Shown here in pieces: positions 34,708 through 44,360 of a stretch of DNA of 64,000 bases (within the stretch, counting starts at the first letter, position 1; the number at the start of each line of letters is the position of its first letter). The DNA is from an uncultured Micrococcales bacterium. GTDB lineage: Bacteria > Actinomycetota > Actinomycetes > Actinomycetales > Microbacteriaceae. Both the position numbers and the translations under genes were made by a program. The notes under the pieces were generated by a model. That model was given only the letters and a program-made list of their open reading frames with translations, did no database searches and was not told the DNA's origin. The stretch spans positions 124,001 through 188,000 of the forward strand of contig CAJXZO010000001.1 of NCBI GenBank assembly GCA_913062975.1. Reading direction: 5' to 3'.

Positions 34708-37412
34708 GATTTGAAAAAAGAAGCACCTGGTCCTGTTTTTGGAGGTTTCTTGGCCTGCGCTCTGCGCTGAGCACGGTTTAGGTTTTGACCCCTCTGAACT
34801 GCTGGCTGAGATGAGGTGCTCTCTTGAACCTTTTCCCCCTGTTGAACCCTTACACCGCCACCTTCGGTTGGAGCACTCAGAGTTAGCTCCCCAGGCTTTG
34901 GTTGCTCAAGCTCTGGTGCCTTCTTAATCTCCACTCTAAACATGGTAGAAACTGTTTCTTCTCTGATCCCAGCCATCATTTCCATGAACATGGTGTGGCC
35001 TTCGCGTTGATACTCAACCAATGGATCACGCTGCGCCATTGACCTAAGACCGATTCCTTCTTTCAGGTAATCCATCTCGTAAAGGTGATCTCGCCACTTC
35101 CTGTCCAAAACGCTGAGGATTACTCGGCGCTCGAGATCACGCATGATTTCCTCGCCCATTTCCTCAGTTCGGCGCTGGTAGGCAAGCTTTGCATCACTGA
35201 TTAGCTCCTCCAGCAACCATTCACGAGTCACCTTCGAGCGAGCTCCAGCTTCAGCCATCACCTCTTCGATTTCAAGCCCGATTGGGTAGGTCTTCTTGAG
35301 CTCTTCCCAAAGCTGTTCAAGCTCCCAATCTGAATTGCCGGATGGAATCTTTTGTTCAACAATCAGCTTCAGGGTCTCTTCAAGGAAGTCCATGATGGTC
35401 GCTTGAACATCATCGCCCTCAAGGATTCTGGTTCTATCGGCATAGATTGCCAATCGCTGATTGTTCATGACATCGTCATATTTCAAAATGTTTTTGCGAA
35501 TCTCAGCATTTCGACCCTCGACTTGAGATTGCGCCGAGGCTATTGCTCTGGAAACAACACCGGACTCGATTGCCTGATCATCGGGAATGCCGCCACGATT
35601 CATGATTGAGGACGCTGCTCCCGAGTTGAACAGTCGCATTAGATCATCTGTCAGTGACAGATAGAATCTTGACTCACCTGGGTCTCCCTGACGACCAGAC
35701 CTACCTCTCAGCTGGTTGTCAATTCTTCGAGACTCATGTCGTTCGGTGCCCAAAACATAAAGCCCACCAACGGCACGAACCTTGTCACCCTCAGCCTCAA
35801 CCTGCTCACTGACCCTTGCAAAAATGCCATCCCATTCCGCCTCATAGCGCTCCGGGTCCTCATTGGGATCTAATCCTTTTGCCTTAGCCTCGGCAACTGC
35901 CAAAAACTCAGCGTTACCACCCAACATGATGTCAGTTCCACGCCCCGCCATGTTGGTGGCTACGGTGACTGCTGATAGGCGACCTGCCTGGGCAACAATC
36001 TGCGCCTCCGAGGCATTGTTCTTGGCGTTCAGCACCTCGTGGCGAATTCCGCGCTTGGAAAGTAGCGAGGACAAGTATTCGCTTTTTTCAACAGAGGTTG
36101 TTCCAACCAAAACTGGCTGGCCTTTTTTGTTCCTGTCGATGATGTCATCCACCACCATCTCAAACTTGATTTCTTCATTTTTATAAATCAAGTCCGACTG
36201 GTCTTTTCGAACCATTGGTTTATTGGTTGGAATTGGAACCACGCCAAGTTTATAGGTGGACATGAATTCGGCTGCCTCGGTCTCGGCAGTACCTGTCATT
36301 CCTGAAAGCTTGTCGTAAAGACGGAAATAGTTCTGAAGAGTAATTGAGGCTAGCGTCTGGTTTTCAGCCTTGATTGGAACACCCTCTTTGGCTTCAATCG
36401 CCTGGTGCATTCCTTCGTTGTATCTTCTGCCTGGCAAAATTCGACCGGTGTGCTCGTCAACAATCTGAACCTCATCATTGACAACAACATAATCTTTGTC
36501 TTTTTTGAACAAGACCTTTGCCTTGATTGCATTATTCAAAAAAGAAATCAGCGGGGTGTTCTCGGATTCATATAAATTATCGATTCCGAGATAGTCCTCG
36601 ACTTTTTCGATTCCAGATTCCAAGATGCCGACGGTTCGCTTTTTTTCATCAACCTCGAAATCCTCATCAACCTCCATCTGCTGAACCAGCTTTGAAAAAA
36701 CACCAAACCACCTGTTGGCATCGCCCTGAGCTGGACCAGAGATGATCAATGGAGTTCTTGCCTCATCAATCAAAATCGAGTCAACCTCGTCAACGATGAC
36801 AAAGAAGTGCCCGCGCTGAACCAGGCTGGCCTTGTCCAGTGCCATGTTGTCTCGGAGGTAGTCAAAACCGAATTCGTTGTTGGTTCCATAAGTAATGTCC
36901 GCCATGTATTGCTCTTTGCGAACTGTAGGCTCCTGGCCAGAGATTAGACAGCCGGTGGTCATCCCCAGAGCCCTGAAAACTCGACCCATCAGATCTGATT
37001 GATAACCAGCCAAGAAGTCGTTCACGGTAACGATGTGAACACCGCGACCCGCAATTGCGTTCAGGTATGCGGGAAGGGTTGCCACCAAGGTTTTACCTTC
37101 ACCGGTTTTCATCTCTGCGATGTTTCCCATGTGCAAAGCAGCAGCACCCATCACCTGAACGTCATAAGGCCTTAGCCCAATGGTTCGCTTGCTGGCCTCA
37201 CGAACTGCAGCAAATGCCTCTGGCATCAAATCATCTAAAGTCTCGCCTTTTGAATAGCGCTCTCGGAAGTTGACGGTTTCTTGTTGCAGCTCCTCGTCGG
37301 TGAGGTCTTCAAAGTAACTTTCTAGAGCGTTTACGTTTTTAGTAACGGTTGAGAGTTTTTTTAAGATGCGGCCCTCTCCGGCGCGCAACACTCTCTCTAC
37401 GACTGATGCCAA
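34704..37412 (-). CDS. secA: Preprotein translocase ATPase SecA
   Basis: A 902-residue essential motor that drives Sec export. Walker A is MKTGEGKT (about 100-107), the DEAD-like motif is VDEVDSIL, and NMAGRGTDI and [11 protein letters not shown] of nucleotide-binding domain 2 are present. The C-terminus is Gln/Pro-rich and Lys-rich without the zinc-binding Cys motif, as in actinobacterial SecA1. The start is TTG 37412 after AGGAG. Follows hpf on the same strand. Confidence 0.98.
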   Translation of the reverse strand: MASVVERVLRAGEGRILKKLSTVTKNVNALESYFEDLTDEELQQETVNFRERYSKGETLDDLMPEAFAAVREASKRTIGLRPYDVQVMGAAALHMGNIAEMKTGEGKTLVATLPAYLNAIAGRGVHIVTVNDFLAGYQSDLMGRVFRALGMTTGCLISGQEPTVRKEQYMADITYGTNNEFGFDYLRDNMALDKASLVQRGHFFVIVDEVDSILIDEARTPLIISGPAQGDANRWFGVFSKLVQQMEVDEDFEVDEKKRTVGILESGIEKVEDYLGIDNLYESENTPLISFLNNAIKAKVLFKKDKDYVVVNDEVQIVDEHTGRILPGRRYNEGMHQAIEAKEGVPIKAENQTLASITLQNYFRLYDKLSGMTGTAETEAAEFMSTYKLGVVPIPTNKPMVRKDQSDLIYKNEEIKFEMVVDDIIDRNKKGQPVLVGTTSVEKSEYLSSLLSKRGIRHEVLNAKNNASEAQIVAQAGRLSAVTVATNMAGRGTDIMLGGNAEFLAVAEAKAKGLDPNEDPERYEAEWDGIFARVSEQVEAEGDKVRAVGGLYVLGTERHESRRIDNQLRGRSGRQGDPGESRFYLSLTDDLMRLFNSGAASSIMNRGGIPDDQAIESGVVSRAIASAQSQVEGRNAEIRKNILKYDDVMNNQRLAIYADRTRILEGDDVQATIMDFLEETLKLIVEQKIPSGNSDWELEQLWEELKKTYPIGLEIEEVMAEAGARSKVTREWLLEELISDAKLAYQRRTEEMGEEIMRDLERRVILSVLDRKWRDHLYEMDYLKEGIGLRSMAQRDPLVEYQREGHTMFMEMMAGIREETVSTMFRVEIKKAPELEQPKPGELTLSAPTEGGGVRVQQGEKVQESTSSQPAVQRGQNLNRAQRRAQAKKPPKTGPGASFFKS

Positions 37413-37449
37413 AATTTTCTCCTGATTTTGTATGTCAAGTCTATTGGTT

Positions 37450-38064
37450 TCACCTGAGTGAAATTACCCCGTAATTCCATCCTTTGCGTCTATAAACCAC
37501 TGATACCCGATTATTTTCAGAGTTGTGGAAGAGATAGAAATCGTGGCCAACCAGCTCCATCCGATCCACCGCCTGCTCAGCGGTCATCGGCTCACCCTTG
37601 AATTGCTTTTCGCGAATCATGATTGGGTTCGCATCGTCAATGATTGGAATTTCACCGGTAGCGGCTTCCAAGACGTCTCTTTCCACTGGAACCACGTCGA
37701 TGTCTGCGAAATTATTTGCTGACAGTTCGCTGGTTCCTTTGTTGTGGTGACCTGTGCCGCGGTGGCTCTTGTGCTTATCCGCGTATCTTCTAAGTCTTTC
37801 GGTGAGCTTTCCAAAGGCGATGTCGAAGGCTGCGAACTTATCCTCTGACCTGGCCTCTGCTCGAACCACGTGACCTGGTTCATAAACCGTCAGCTCAACC
37901 TGTTCGCGCTGACCATCACTGCGGCTTTGCTCATAGCGGGTGATTTTGATGTGTAGCTCTTCTGGTTTGTGAGCAAGCTGCTCAACCTTGCCGGCACGCT
38001 CATCAACGTAGTCTCGGAATCTCTCAGATATGTCTAGGTTTTTAGTGCTGAATCGTAATTGCAT
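37450..38064 (-). CDS. hpf: Ribosome hibernation promoting factor, long form
   Basis: A 204-residue long HPF. The N-terminal ribosome-binding domain (about 1-100, [14 protein letters not shown]) is joined by a flexible linker to the C-terminal dimerisation domain (about 145-204, [20 protein letters not shown]) that makes 100S ribosomes. GGAGGC precedes ATG 38064. It is 32 bases after comF. Likely induced in stationary phase. Confidence 0.95.
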   Translation of the reverse strand: MQLRFSTKNLDISERFRDYVDERAGKVEQLAHKPEELHIKITRYEQSRSDGQREQVELTVYEPGHVVRAEARSEDKFAAFDIAFGKLTERLRRYADKHKSHRGTGHHNKGTSELSANNFADIDVVPVERDVLEAATGEIPIIDDANPIMIREKQFKGEPMTAEQAVDRMELVGHDFYLFHNSENNRVSVVYRRKGWNYGVISLR

Positions 38065-38096
38065 GATGCCTCCAGTATCTGATTCATGAATCCTTA

Positions 38097-38687
38097 CTAT
38101 TCATAGTTTGCCCCTTTTGTCTCAGTTGAGCAAAGTGCAAAAACTCCTAAAACCATGCCACTTTGTTCTTCAACCGCTCTGATCATTTCCCGAATAGTGG
38201 CGCCAGTGGTGACAACGTCATCGAATATCAAAAACTCGCCCTGTTCTCGAAGTTCAAATAATTGATTGCTGTTTCGTTGCCTGGCTTGAAAATCAAGTCC
38301 TCGCTGAGAATCACTCTGTCTAATCCGGCGAAGTTTATTTGTTACCTTGAACCCTGCTTTTTTTGCTATTGAGGCTGCAGGATTGAAACCCCTTTGTCGC
38401 ATGGCTGAGTTAGTGGAGGGGGGAACAAGGGTCTCTATCCCTGAATCAAAATCAATTTGGTTTTTCAAAGCATCGGCAAATCGGTTGACATAGCCGTATT
38501 CGCTTTGGTTTTTTAGCCTCCCCAGGGCGGATGCAAACAGACCTTCATATTTGAAACCAGAGATAAAACTAAAACCTGGTCTCTGGGCTGGATTATGGGA
38601 AACCTCTGCATAAACGCATGATTGACATAAAAATTCATCTATCGCACCGCATCCAAGACAGTTGATCGGGAAGATTTTTGAGAACAC
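38097..38687 (-). CDS. comF: ComF-family amidophosphoribosyltransferase-like protein
   Basis: A 196-residue protein with an N-terminal Cys4 zinc ribbon (CLGCG...CQSC, about 10-28) and a phosphoribosyltransferase domain whose PRPP loop is FLIFDDVVTTGATI (about 152-165). ComF homologues help DNA uptake in competent bacteria, but in many actinobacteria the role is unknown. GTG 38687 has no clear ribosome site. It sits after the lpqB terminator-like hairpin. Confidence 0.9.
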   Translation of the reverse strand: MFSKIFPINCLGCGAIDEFLCQSCVYAEVSHNPAQRPGFSFISGFKYEGLFASALGRLKNQSEYGYVNRFADALKNQIDFDSGIETLVPPSTNSAMRQRGFNPAASIAKKAGFKVTNKLRRIRQSDSQRGLDFQARQRNSNQLFELREQGEFLIFDDVVTTGATIREMIRAVEEQSGMVLGVFALCSTETKGANYE

Positions 38688-38690
38688 GAT

Positions 38691-38743
38691 CTAACAATCA
38701 CTGATTTGAAAAATGTTTTGAGTGTTCAAATCGAAACTGTTAG
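38691..38743. terminator. Nested hairpin after lpqB
   Basis: CTAACA (38691-38696) pairs with TGTTAG (38738-38743), and inside it GATTTGAA (38703-38710) pairs with TTCAAATC (38725-38732). It fills the gap between the lpqB stop and the comF start on the minus strand. There is no long T-tract, so it may be a terminator or a regulatory stem. Confidence 0.55.
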
Positions 38744-38746
38744 AAA

Positions 38747-40375
38747 TCAGCGAGCTGTGTTCAACCCCACCGCATCGCTAACCAGCAATCTCCATGAATT
38801 CCCAAACCTTGACCAAGTATCACCAAGTGGACTCATCACATAAATTGAATTTCCAGCTGTCGTCATTTGCTCTACCGTCACCGGTGGGCTCACCCCAGAT
38901 TCGGTTTCTCCGAGAAGTGAAGTAATTGAAACAATGGTGGAATCTGTAACGGATCTCTCAACCAGGGCAATTTGATTCTCTCCAAGCCAAGAAACCGATT
39001 GTGGCCGTGCTGAGCGAATGTTTATGGACTCAGTTAAGGCTCTCGGCTTCCCTTCAGAATCCCTAACTATTCCACGAACTCGCAATTGAGTTCCTTGCTC
39101 ATGCTCGATGATTTCAACTAGGCGGGCTCCCTCTGGAGACACATCAAAATCAATTCTGTTTACCTCGGTTTGCTCAATCACCGTGGACAGGTCGCCGTCT
39201 CTAAAGACGTTTATTTCCGAATCACTACCCACCGACCATAAATATCCATCGGCATCAAAATGGGGTTTCAAAATACCCGCTCTAGCGTCAATCAATTCAC
39301 TCTGAGTTGAACCCAGATTTGCAAGGTGAAGCCCCTCCTCATTCACTAAAGCCAACAGTTGATCAGTCTCTGAGACCGCTATCGACTGAGGGCTGAGCCT
39401 AAGAACATGTGTGCTGCCACCAGCGATTGGAATTGCAGTTGAACCATTGATTCGATAGACAGAGGTGTCGCTGAGCATTACCGGAGTGCCGGGAGAAAGC
39501 GGGAGTTGGGTTGCATCCACAGCATCAATCTCTTGGATGTTTCTATCAATCAGAATCTGCACCGAGCCAACTGTTGGCAATGAGGTGAGGGTCTTATCAA
39601 ATTGGGCCTTCATTAGAGATCGCATCCTGGAATCAGCAGTCAGTGCCTGTGAGGAGAGATCCACCTGCGCCACAGAGTCTTCGATTACGACGGCATCAAT
39701 GGTGAGGGTTGTCTGATCTGGGATGGCTGATCTCACTGCCCCGTCCAACCACTTAGATGGGCCATCCAGCAAAGCTCTAGCCATCCTGGTTGAACTTGAG
39801 CTTCTCACTGGGAACCAGCGAACGTCGCTGACTAAATAGCGATACCCACGATCGAAGAAATAAATTGGGTAGCTTTGGAAAACCACAGAGAAGACTGGTG
39901 AGCTGACAACAGTTAGATTCGGTGCTGAATCGATTCGCCATTCACCCTGTTCCTGAACAAGATTGAAAAACAATGTTCTGGGTTCGACGGTTTCCAACGG
40001 ACTGTATTCGCCAAACTCATCAACTGTGGCCAGAGTTCTCACCGTGACCTGCTGCCTAGAGTCTCCAATTTGTTCGTAGCTCGGAGTTGAAGACCGCACC
40101 AAAACCTCTTGTTGCGGATTCCATGCGGCTGCAAAGTCCTCTGTCAGAAACTCCCTGGCGATTGCGTAGTCATTTTGGGGACCAATGTGGGCGTTGATAA
40201 ACCCTGAAACAATCTCAGTTTGAGTATCACTCTGTCCAGGACCAGAGGGAGAGTAAAAAGCGAAATCCTCGCTTCCGCCAACATCAATCACCGGTCCACT
40301 GGTAACAGGTCCTGAGGTTGGCAGTTGCGCACAACCGGTCAAAACCACAACGAGCAGCAGAGCTAATTTTTTCAT
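38747..40375 (-). CDS. lpqB: Lipoprotein LpqB
   Basis: A 542-residue lipoprotein partner of MtrB. Lipobox LTGC (Cys15) is followed by the N-terminal domain, a GerMN domain (about 195-300) and a beta-propeller-like C-terminal domain. LpqB binds the MtrB sensor and modulates MtrA phosphorylation, linking cell-wall state to division. ATG 40375 overlaps the mtrB stop by 4 bases. Confidence 0.95.
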   Translation of the reverse strand: MKKLALLLVVVLTGCAQLPTSGPVTSGPVIDVGGSEDFAFYSPSGPGQSDTQTEIVSGFINAHIGPQNDYAIAREFLTEDFAAAWNPQQEVLVRSSTPSYEQIGDSRQQVTVRTLATVDEFGEYSPLETVEPRTLFFNLVQEQGEWRIDSAPNLTVVSSPVFSVVFQSYPIYFFDRGYRYLVSDVRWFPVRSSSSTRMARALLDGPSKWLDGAVRSAIPDQTTLTIDAVVIEDSVAQVDLSSQALTADSRMRSLMKAQFDKTLTSLPTVGSVQILIDRNIQEIDAVDATQLPLSPGTPVMLSDTSVYRINGSTAIPIAGGSTHVLRLSPQSIAVSETDQLLALVNEEGLHLANLGSTQSELIDARAGILKPHFDADGYLWSVGSDSEINVFRDGDLSTVIEQTEVNRIDFDVSPEGARLVEIIEHEQGTQLRVRGIVRDSEGKPRALTESINIRSARPQSVSWLGENQIALVERSVTDSTIVSITSLLGETESGVSPPVTVEQMTTAGNSIYVMSPLGDTWSRFGNSWRLLVSDAVGLNTAR

Positions 40376-41892
40376 GCAAGCTCCTCCGTCGGCTCCATTG
40401 GAAGTGGTGAATCGGTGAGTCTGTAGCTGGTCTTAACTGGAAGCGTCAACCTAAATGTGGTTCCTTGGTTTTTGACCGAAGATACCTCTAGCCAGCCGTT
40501 ATGCAGCAGCGCATCCTCCATGGCGATTGCTAATCCCAGTCCTGTCCCGCCGACACTTCGCTGACGGGCAGGATCTGCTCGCCAAAACCTGTCAAATACT
40601 CGGTCCATCTGCTCCTGATCCATGCCATCGCCTTGATCGGAAACCGTCACCGCTGAGGCATGACCATCACTGGCTACCGAAATTTTCACCGGTTTTCCAA
40701 GTCCGTGCTCGACAGCGTTAGCCAATAGGTTTCTAAGCAGTCGTTCAATTCGACTGGGATCTAGTTCAACATCAACTGACCCTGAGGGAATATCAATCTG
40801 AATCTCAGTTTCCTTGCTTAGAGCCAGAGGTTCAATGGATGCAATTGCCCTGCCTACAATTCCATTTAGGTCAACTGTTTCAATGTCGGGGGTGACAGAC
40901 TTGGCGTCATATCTTGAAATTTCCAACAAATCTGCAAGCAATTGCTCAAACCTCGATATTTGATCATGTAGCAATTCGGCTGAGCGTCTGAGTGAGGGAT
41001 CCAAGTCCTCTCGTCTGGCGAAGATAACCTCGCCGGCTAACTTGATTGTTGTCATCGGCGTTCTCAGTTCATGGCTGACATCACTAACAAACCGCTGTTG
41101 CATTTTTGAAAGTTGATCCAACTGATCAATCTGCTGTTGCAGACTTCGGGCCATTCGGTTCAGTGACCTTGCCAATGTGCTGACAGCATCCTCGCCTTTC
41201 TCGCTTACCCTGCGATCCAAGTCTCCTTTGGCAAACTCTTCACTAACTTCAACTGCGCTTAACACTGGCTTCACAAGCCTTCTGGTTACAAAATACGAAA
41301 CAACACCGATGATTAGAAGCAGAATCAAACCACCTATGGTCAACACCTGCTGCACATAGTCCAGTGTCAATTGCGATTCAAAAAAGTCAAACACCAAATA
41401 AAGCTCAAACTGACCAGCCAGCGGGACATCCACCGGCGCCCCCACAATCAACCCGGGAGATGTTGATACGCCAGTGGTCAATTCAACGGCTTGGTAGCTA
41501 AGTTGATTTCCACCCAGTCTGACCGCATCTCTGAGTTCATCTGGGATGAGCTGGAAATCTAAATCAGCACTCACGGGTGATTGCAAAAGTTGCAACTGGG
41601 GTTGACCTGGAGATCGAAGCAGTGCAACTTTTCGAGATCCAGCCTCCTCTAAAGTTGGAACCAGTGAATTCAAAAGAGTCTGCAGCGTTGTTTCATCGCT
41701 AACCGCAGCCCCGCTCAGCGTTCTGTTAACCGTGTTCACAGCACCCGAAGTGTCCTCCAGTGCTGTCTCTAGCCTTGATTCAAATAATCCATCAGCAAGC
41801 GTGTAGCTCATGAAACCACCGAGAGTGAATGTTGCAATCGCACTCAGTAAAACCGTCATTGTTACGGCTCGGGCCTGAAGTGACCTTCTCAA
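40372..41892 (-). CDS. mtrB: Sensor histidine kinase MtrB
   Basis: A 506-residue membrane kinase with two transmembrane helices (about 12-34 and 180-202), an extracellular sensor between, a HAMP domain (about 205-257), HisKA with SDVSHELRTP, and HATPase with LLANAVEHG, DQGDGMD and GTGLGLAI. Partner of MtrA in controlling cell wall and division genes. TTG 41892 starts it; the ribosome site is weak. Confidence 0.95.
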   Translation of the reverse strand: MRRSLQARAVTMTVLLSAIATFTLGGFMSYTLADGLFESRLETALEDTSGAVNTVNRTLSGAAVSDETTLQTLLNSLVPTLEEAGSRKVALLRSPGQPQLQLLQSPVSADLDFQLIPDELRDAVRLGGNQLSYQAVELTTGVSTSPGLIVGAPVDVPLAGQFELYLVFDFFESQLTLDYVQQVLTIGGLILLLIIGVVSYFVTRRLVKPVLSAVEVSEEFAKGDLDRRVSEKGEDAVSTLARSLNRMARSLQQQIDQLDQLSKMQQRFVSDVSHELRTPMTTIKLAGEVIFARREDLDPSLRRSAELLHDQISRFEQLLADLLEISRYDAKSVTPDIETVDLNGIVGRAIASIEPLALSKETEIQIDIPSGSVDVELDPSRIERLLRNLLANAVEHGLGKPVKISVASDGHASAVTVSDQGDGMDQEQMDRVFDRFWRADPARQRSVGGTGLGLAIAMEDALLHNGWLEVSSVKNQGTTFRLTLPVKTSYRLTDSPLPMEPTEELA

Positions 41893-41913
41893 TAGCCGAA
41901 AGATAATTAACCC

Positions 41914-42585
41914 CTACCCAGATCCTGCGCGGTAACCAATGCCTCGAACGGTGGTGACAATCTTGGGATTATCTGGATCATCTTCAACCTTGGCCCGCAA
42001 CCTCTGCACGTGAACATTAACCAACCGAGTGTCTGCCTTGTAGTCATACTCCCAAACCTGATCCAAAAGCATCTCCCGGCTGAAAACCAAATTTGGTTTG
42101 CTGGCGAGCGTGTAAAGCAACTTGAACTCTAGGGGTGTTAGCGAAATCACCTGCTCGCCTCGCTTCACCTCATGTCCTTGAACATCCAGAACCAAGGGAC
42201 CGACGGTGATAACACTGGTCTCGGATCCAGAAATTGGCCTTAGCCTGGCCTTCACTCTCGCTGTGAGCTCATTGGGCTGAAAAGGTTTCACTATGTAATC
42301 ATCGGCTCCAGCCTCCAGCCCGTTTACAACATCCTCGGTCTCTCCACGAGCAGTGAGCATGATGATTGGAATCCCCGAAACAGCTCGGATTTTCCTGCAG
42401 ACACTCACGCCATCTTCACCAGGCAGCATCACGTCCAGCAAAACCAAATCTGGTTTTTCCTCCTCGAACACAGCCATTGCCTGAGCTCCGTCAGAAGAGA
42501 AAATCGATTGGTAGCCGGCGTTGTCCAAAACAATGCCGACCATTTCCCGAAGAGCATTGTCATCATCAACCACAAGGATTTTCAT
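41914..42585 (-). CDS. mtrA: Response regulator MtrA
   Basis: A 223-residue OmpR/PhoB-type regulator with the acceptor Asp51 (LVLLDVMLPG), the acidic pair at residues 7-9, Lys in VKPF and a winged-helix domain ending in VRGIGYRAG. ATG 42585 is chosen over GTG 42588, one codon earlier. It is 6 bases after manB, with little ribosome site, so coupled translation is likely. In actinobacteria MtrA is usually essential. Confidence 0.96.
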   Translation of the reverse strand: MKILVVDDDNALREMVGIVLDNAGYQSIFSSDGAQAMAVFEEEKPDLVLLDVMLPGEDGVSVCRKIRAVSGIPIIMLTARGETEDVVNGLEAGADDYIVKPFQPNELTARVKARLRPISGSETSVITVGPLVLDVQGHEVKRGEQVISLTPLEFKLLYTLASKPNLVFSREMLLDQVWEYDYKADTRLVNVHVQRLRAKVEDDPDNPKIVTTVRGIGYRAGSG

Positions 42586-42591
42586 CACTGT

Positions 42592-43950
42592 CTAATTATT
42601 GCCCAAATCGCCTCTGATAATCGACAAAGCTTTGTCTCGAATTTTTTTCATAGTGGTTTCATCGAAAGCTTCAACGTTCAATCTCAACAACGGCTCGGTA
42701 TTGCTGGGCCTAAGATTCAGCCACCACCAACCACCTCCGGTTACTTCTAAAGTCACACCATCCAGTCTTTCAATGTTGGCCTCTGGGAAGCCGTCAATGA
42801 CTTTATTTGTGGTTTCTGAAACATCTGAAACCTCACTGTTTATCTCCCCAGACATGAAATACGGATTGAGGTCGGATGCCAATTCACTCATTGTTTTGCC
42901 AGTTTCTGCTAACTCCGCCAAAACATGCATGGCAGCTAACATTCCGTTGTCTGCACCCCAAAAATCTCTAAAGTAATAATGAGCGGAGTGCTCACCACCG
43001 AATACCGCGTTGGTTTTTCGCATTTCATCTTTTATCAAAGAGTGTCCAACTTTGGTCTTAACCGTCTTAGCCCCCAGTTCGCCTAGGTATTCTTCAAAAA
43101 ACTTGCTGGTCAGAAGGTTGTGCAGAACGTAGGGATTACCACCAACTCTTTCAACTTCTCTTTTTGCAACAATGCTGGCAATGGCGGATGGATTCACAGG
43201 TTGTGAGTTTTCATCAATTATGAAACATCTATCGGCATCACCATCAAACGCAATTCCAATGTCAGCATTTTCCTGTTTCACCCGAGCCTGCAGATCAACC
43301 AGGTTCTTTGGGTCTAGAGGGTTGGCCTCGTGGTTTGGGAAGGTTCCATCCAATTCGAAATACATCGGAACTAAACCAAGCCCGCCCAACACTGCCGGCA
43401 CGGTGTGTCCACCCATGCCATTTGCGGCATCAACAACAACCTTCAGTTGGCTATCTGAAACTCTCACCAGCTGTTTTAGGTAATTCGCATAATCCTCTAG
43501 TGAGTCATAGTGGGTGATGTTTGGCTGACTAACCTCTAAAGGCTTTTCCAGATATCCCTTGGCTATTTCCTTAATTTCAGCTAACCCGGTGTCATAGCTG
43601 ATTCCTTGAGCACCAGCTTTTGAAAACTTGATGCCGTTATAACTGGCAGGGTTGTGGCTGGCTGTAAACATCACAGCTGGCAGATTCAAGCTTCCAGATG
43701 CAAAATAGGTCTGATCGGTGGAGCAAAGACCAAGCATCCTCACTTTTTTGCCAAAGGCATTCACTCCAAAAGCAAAAGCTTCTGCAAATTCAGGTGAGGA
43801 GGGCCTCATGTCATGGCCAATCAGAACTTCGTCATCATTTACAAACTCAGCAAACGCGCTTCCCAGTGCCACCATGACCTTAGGTGTTAATTGCTCTCCA
43901 ACCAAACCTCTTAGGTCATAGGTTTTTATTACTTCATCCAAGATTGACAT
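42592..43950 (-). CDS. manB: Phosphomannomutase / phosphoglucomutase
   Basis: A 452-residue alpha-D-phosphohexomutase. The phosphoserine loop is TASHNPASYN (near residue 95), metal loop DGDADRC (near 236) and the sugar-binding GGEHSAHYYF (near 315), with the phosphate-binding loop RPSNTEP near the C-terminus. It makes mannose 1-phosphate or glucose 1-phosphate for cell-surface glycans. GGAGATAA precedes ATG 43950. First gene of manB-mtrA-mtrB-lpqB. Confidence 0.94.
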   Translation of the reverse strand: MSILDEVIKTYDLRGLVGEQLTPKVMVALGSAFAEFVNDDEVLIGHDMRPSSPEFAEAFAFGVNAFGKKVRMLGLCSTDQTYFASGSLNLPAVMFTASHNPASYNGIKFSKAGAQGISYDTGLAEIKEIAKGYLEKPLEVSQPNITHYDSLEDYANYLKQLVRVSDSQLKVVVDAANGMGGHTVPAVLGGLGLVPMYFELDGTFPNHEANPLDPKNLVDLQARVKQENADIGIAFDGDADRCFIIDENSQPVNPSAIASIVAKREVERVGGNPYVLHNLLTSKFFEEYLGELGAKTVKTKVGHSLIKDEMRKTNAVFGGEHSAHYYFRDFWGADNGMLAAMHVLAELAETGKTMSELASDLNPYFMSGEINSEVSDVSETTNKVIDGFPEANIERLDGVTLEVTGGGWWWLNLRPSNTEPLLRLNVEAFDETTMKKIRDKALSIIRGDLGNN

Positions 43951-43979
43951 TTATCTCCAAAGGCTCAGCGGGATAAGAA

Positions 43980-43985
43980 TACAAT
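43980..43985 (+). promoter_or_regulatory. Leaderless -10 element for zincin-family gene
   Basis: TACAAT, then six bases, then GTG 43992. It overlaps the promoter region of the divergent manB operon. Confidence 0.55.
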
Positions 43986-43991
43986 GACGGA

Positions 43992-44360
43992 GTGGCTGGC
44001 ATTGACCGAGACAGGCGAGGACGAGGAATCCGTGGGTCCTGGAGGGTGAACCAAAGCGAAAAGGGTGATGCCTTCAAAACCATCATTGACGCAGCCTGCG
44101 AATTCCTAGTTCAAAATTGGCCTGAAGAGCTTCACGGCCTGGAGTGGGAAATAGCTGACATGCCAAGCCAGCAGTCAAAACATCTACCGAGGTATCGGAT
44201 TTGGCCCAGCGAACAGACGATTACTTTTTACAGATTGCCAGTTGAACGACTTGATTTGAAAAACACCAGAGATAAGCGCACACACATCGAGCAAATTGTG
44301 TTGCAAGCTGTTGCTGAGCTAATTGACAAAGACCCTTGGGAGCTTTTGGACAACGACTAG
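43992..44360 (+). CDS. Zincin-like metallopeptidase family (Rv3259-like) without HExxH
   Basis: A 122-residue protein with the family's Arg-rich N-terminus (RDRRGRGIRG), central FYRLPVERL and C-terminal helix QAVAELIDKDPWEL. The family (Zincin_1, DUF1025) normally shows HExxH in the helix now reading HIEQIVLQAVAEL, so the zinc site looks lost. GTG 43992 follows a leaderless -10. It is divergent from manB and convergent with the DUF5719 gene (CTAG overlap); the manB/Rv3259 neighbourhood also occurs in Mycobacterium. Confidence 0.7.
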   Translation: MAGIDRDRRGRGIRGSWRVNQSEKGDAFKTIIDAACEFLVQNWPEELHGLEWEIADMPSQQSKHLPRYRIWPSEQTITFYRLPVERLDLKNTRDKRTHIEQIVLQAVAELIDKDPWELLDND

